DNA of 6,873 nt, taken from contig JALNXZ010000083.1 in the NCBI GenBank assembly GCA_023230125.1, forward strand, positions 1 to 6,873, read 5' to 3'. The notes under the pieces were generated by a model, which saw only the letters and a list, made by a program, of their open reading frames with translations, was not told the DNA's origin and did no database searches. The translations under genes and the position numbers were made by a program. This stretch comes from Bacteroidales bacterium. Its GTDB lineage: Bacteria > Bacteroidota > Bacteroidia > Bacteroidales > UBA1402. This document shows, piece by piece, positions 5,118 to 6,873 of this stretch (positions within the stretch are counted from its first letter, which is position 1; the number at the start of each line of letters is the position of its first letter).

Positions 5118-6873
5118 TCAATGTTTCTTACCTTCCAACACCTTTTTCAGGGCTTTTGGCATTTGAAGCAAATCATAGTCATTGTCGTAAATCATGAATC
5201 TTATTTCCCATTTCGGATGAAATTTTTCCTTGTAGCTTCGTAGGCTCTTGAAATGGCCCAGAGACTTCAGGTTTTCATATGCGAATTTCACGGCCTTTTC
5301 CTTTATGTTTGCGTCTTTTACGCTAGAAAGAGGTGCAAGTCCAAGGTTGGCTTGTTGGAATCCTTTCTCTTTGAAATATATGAGCGTTTTGGCTATCAAC
5401 ATGTCCAAAACCCCATGTGGCGCATCAACCCTTCGGCGAATCAGGTCATACATGGCTTCACCGGATACTCCATCCGGGATGACATTCAAAAAAGCATAAA
5501 TTTTCCCAATCTCGTTTTCCACTGTGATGATTGTCTGATACTTCAGGATTTCCTTGTTAAATACACCTTGAGAGAAGGCAACTTCCCTGATATCTAACAC
5601 ATGAAGCCATCCACTGGAGACACGTTCCATTTTTTGCAGGAGTTCATCTTTGATAGGAGCCTCATATATTTTCACTTTAAAGCCTTCGGCCTCCAGAGTA
5701 TTGATTTCATTTCTGGTAATTTTTGTTTTAGGACTCTCAAGCGTAAAATCAGCCAGTTCAACGATAGCCTCCTCACCCACTGGCAGCGATCTTTTCCCCA
5801 GTTTCTTATAGATGGGTAAAGAATGATGTGACACTCTGTAAAATACACTTATAAAACCACTTTCCTGGCAGAATCGGTCAAAACTCTGAACCAATTTCCC
5901 GATGGCTGCATCGTTTTTACAGACAGGATCTCCCAGAACAACGGCAAAAGAATTAGTCACCTTAAAAGAAACAAATCCATCTTTGTCATCCGAAAAGAAA
6001 AAGAACTTATCCGAATAGACCTTAAAAAAATCAAGAGAAGAATTTCCGTATTTTTCGAGAATGTTCCTGGCCAAGACTTTGTCTTCATTTGAATTGTAAG
6101 GATGTGAAAAATGAGGCTTAAGCACACTGGTAAAAATAAAGCATAATTCCAATCCACCCAACGCATACATGATGTAAATAAAATTCTGAGCGAATTTCGT
6201 TTGCGGCACAAGCCCTGTATCATCAAGCAGAAAAAACAGCCGGAAGATCGTTTCCACAGATGTCCAAAATTCAAAATCTATTCCGAAATGTTGTTTATCC
6301 ATCAGCGCAAAACCGGTAATCCCAAAGGCGAACAAGGCCACCACGCTATATATCAACACCATATAACTAATACGAGTCAGTTCTGGATGTGGCTTAAACT
6401 TATAATTCTTCTTGGTGTATATGAGCGTGACAAAGGCAACAAATGCCAATGTAGCTTCCTCATAATCGACACCTTTTAACAAATGCCCTACAAAAGAAAA
6501 GACTGTCAAGAAAAGGCCGGTATATAAGGCCCTTTTAGATCCCTGCAATAGGAAAACACTCAGTATCAAAAGTAGGAGGCCACTCACAAGCACCATTCCA
6601 TTACTTACACTGATTATATCTTCAGGCAAAAAGTTCTTTAAAATAAGCAAGCGGTCAGGCAAAGCAGGAGTAATAAAAGACAAGATATTGACTATTCCCA
6701 ACGTAAATACCAGGCAGGCAGGTAAAATCCTGAGTAACAAGTTGTCTCTTTTGCTGAAAAAGCTCAACAAGCCAATAAGAAGCGGAAGCCAAAACTCAAA
6801 AAACCTGTAAAGCAGCGTTATTGCAGCGGCTGCAACAACAGGAAATCCAAACTGACCAAGGACATATGTCACC
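5118..6873 (-). CDS. MprF-like aminoacyl-phospholipid synthase (DUF2156/LPG_synthase_C), N-terminus outside window
   Basis: The frame is open through the right edge, leaving 584 C-terminal residues; full bifunctional MprF proteins are about 840-870 aa. These enzymes transfer an amino acid from aminoacyl-tRNA to a membrane phospholipid and flip the product, lowering surface negative charge. The visible part starts at the end of the N-terminal flippase-type membrane domain (LLYRFFEFWLPLLIGLL, about 20-36) and contains roughly eight membrane segments up to about residue 250. The cytosolic catalytic domain (about 265-584, two GNAT-like folds) has LGDPV (313-317), W422 with EVAFSQGVF (430-438), YAFLNVIP (459-466), MYDLIRR (474-480), DAPHGVLD (483-490), LGLAPLSSV (510-518) and the C-terminal KFHPKWE (550-556). 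These match the family's conserved motifs. The GTG at 6870 is not taken as the start because the membrane domain continues upstream. Amino acid (Lys, Ala or other) and acceptor lipid cannot be read from this; Bacteroidota lipids are dominated by phosphatidylethanolamine, so phosphatidylglycerol is not assured. Likely first of a pair with the SDR. Confidence 0.9.
   Translation of the reverse strand, partial: VTYVLGQFGFPVVAAAAITLLYRFFEFWLPLLIGLLSFFSKRDNLLLRILPACLVFTLGIVNILSFITPALPDRLLILKNFLPEDIISVSNGMVLVSGLLLLILSVFLLQGSKRALYTGLFLTVFSFVGHLLKGVDYEEATLAFVAFVTLIYTKKNYKFKPHPELTRISYMVLIYSVVALFAFGITGFALMDKQHFGIDFEFWTSVETIFRLFFLLDDTGLVPQTKFAQNFIYIMYALGGLELCFIFTSVLKPHFSHPYNSNEDKVLARNILEKYGNSSLDFFKVYSDKFFFFSDDKDGFVSFKVTNSFAVVLGDPVCKNDAAIGKLVQSFDRFCQESGFISVFYRVSHHSLPIYKKLGKRSLPVGEEAIVELADFTLESPKTKITRNEINTLEAEGFKVKIYEAPIKDELLQKMERVSSGWLHVLDIREVAFSQGVFNKEILKYQTIITVENEIGKIYAFLNVIPDGVSGEAMYDLIRRRVDAPHGVLDMLIAKTLIYFKEKGFQQANLGLAPLSSVKDANIKEKAVKFAYENLKSLGHFKSLRSYKEKFHPKWEIRFMIYDNDYDLLQMPKALKKVLEGKKH

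Noticed and set aside
5253..5597. Plus-strand open frame of 114 codons opposite the MprF-like catalytic domain
   Set aside because: It overlaps the most conserved MprF motifs on the other strand and its translation has no protein-like pattern.
6870..6872. GTG as the real start of the MprF-like protein
   Set aside because: The frame remains open to the window edge, and the residues here correspond to the end of the N-terminal flippase domain, so the gene should begin well outside the window.
1..6873. Mobile element, CRISPR array, tRNA/rRNA or defence island
   Set aside because: No direct-repeat arrays, transposase or integrase domains, RNA genes or attachment-site-like duplications were seen. 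The genes are intact apart from edge truncation and tightly packed, as in core chromosome.

Overview
This window looks like ordinary chromosome from a member of the Bacteroidales (Bacteroidota). The RuvB and ABC-F proteins closely resemble Bacteroides/Parabacteroides-type sequences as I remember them. The one clear promoter has the Bacteroidota -33 TTTG / -7 TAnnTTTG form. The start regions of the minus-strand genes are A/T-rich rather than Shine-Dalgarno-like. I cannot assign a genus.

Layout: the left 1.6 kb reads rightward. It holds the C-terminal half of an ABC-F type ribosome-associated ATPase (its start lies outside the window). This overlaps by 14 nt a YgjP/DUF45-type zinc metallopeptidase with a GTG start. 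A 47-bp convergent gap separates this pair from four genes, all on the minus strand. In transcription order (right to left) these are: an MprF-like aminoacyl-lipid synthase (N-terminus cut by the right edge), a short-chain dehydrogenase/reductase (SDR) with a hydrophobic C-terminal tail, the Holliday-junction helicase ruvB, and a Wzx/MATE-type polysaccharide flippase. Coding density is very high: no gap exceeds 70 bp, and I see no RNA gene, insertion sequence, CRISPR array or phage-like segment.

How the genes may work together: the MprF-like gene and the SDR are 60 nt apart with no recognisable promoter between them, so they are probably co-transcribed. Both could act on membrane lipids. RuvB has its own promoter in the 69-bp gap after the SDR, and the flippase follows 50 bp later, apparently as a second cistron. 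Three of the four minus-strand genes are therefore envelope or lipid functions around a DNA-repair gene. On the plus strand, the ABC-F/metallopeptidase overlap suggests translational coupling.

I did not find a new defence, mobile or regulatory system here. The most useful leads are the possible lipid-metabolic role of the SDR (3-ketosphinganine reduction is one testable idea), the unknown substrate of the MprF-like protein, the ruvB promoter, and the overlapping GTG start.
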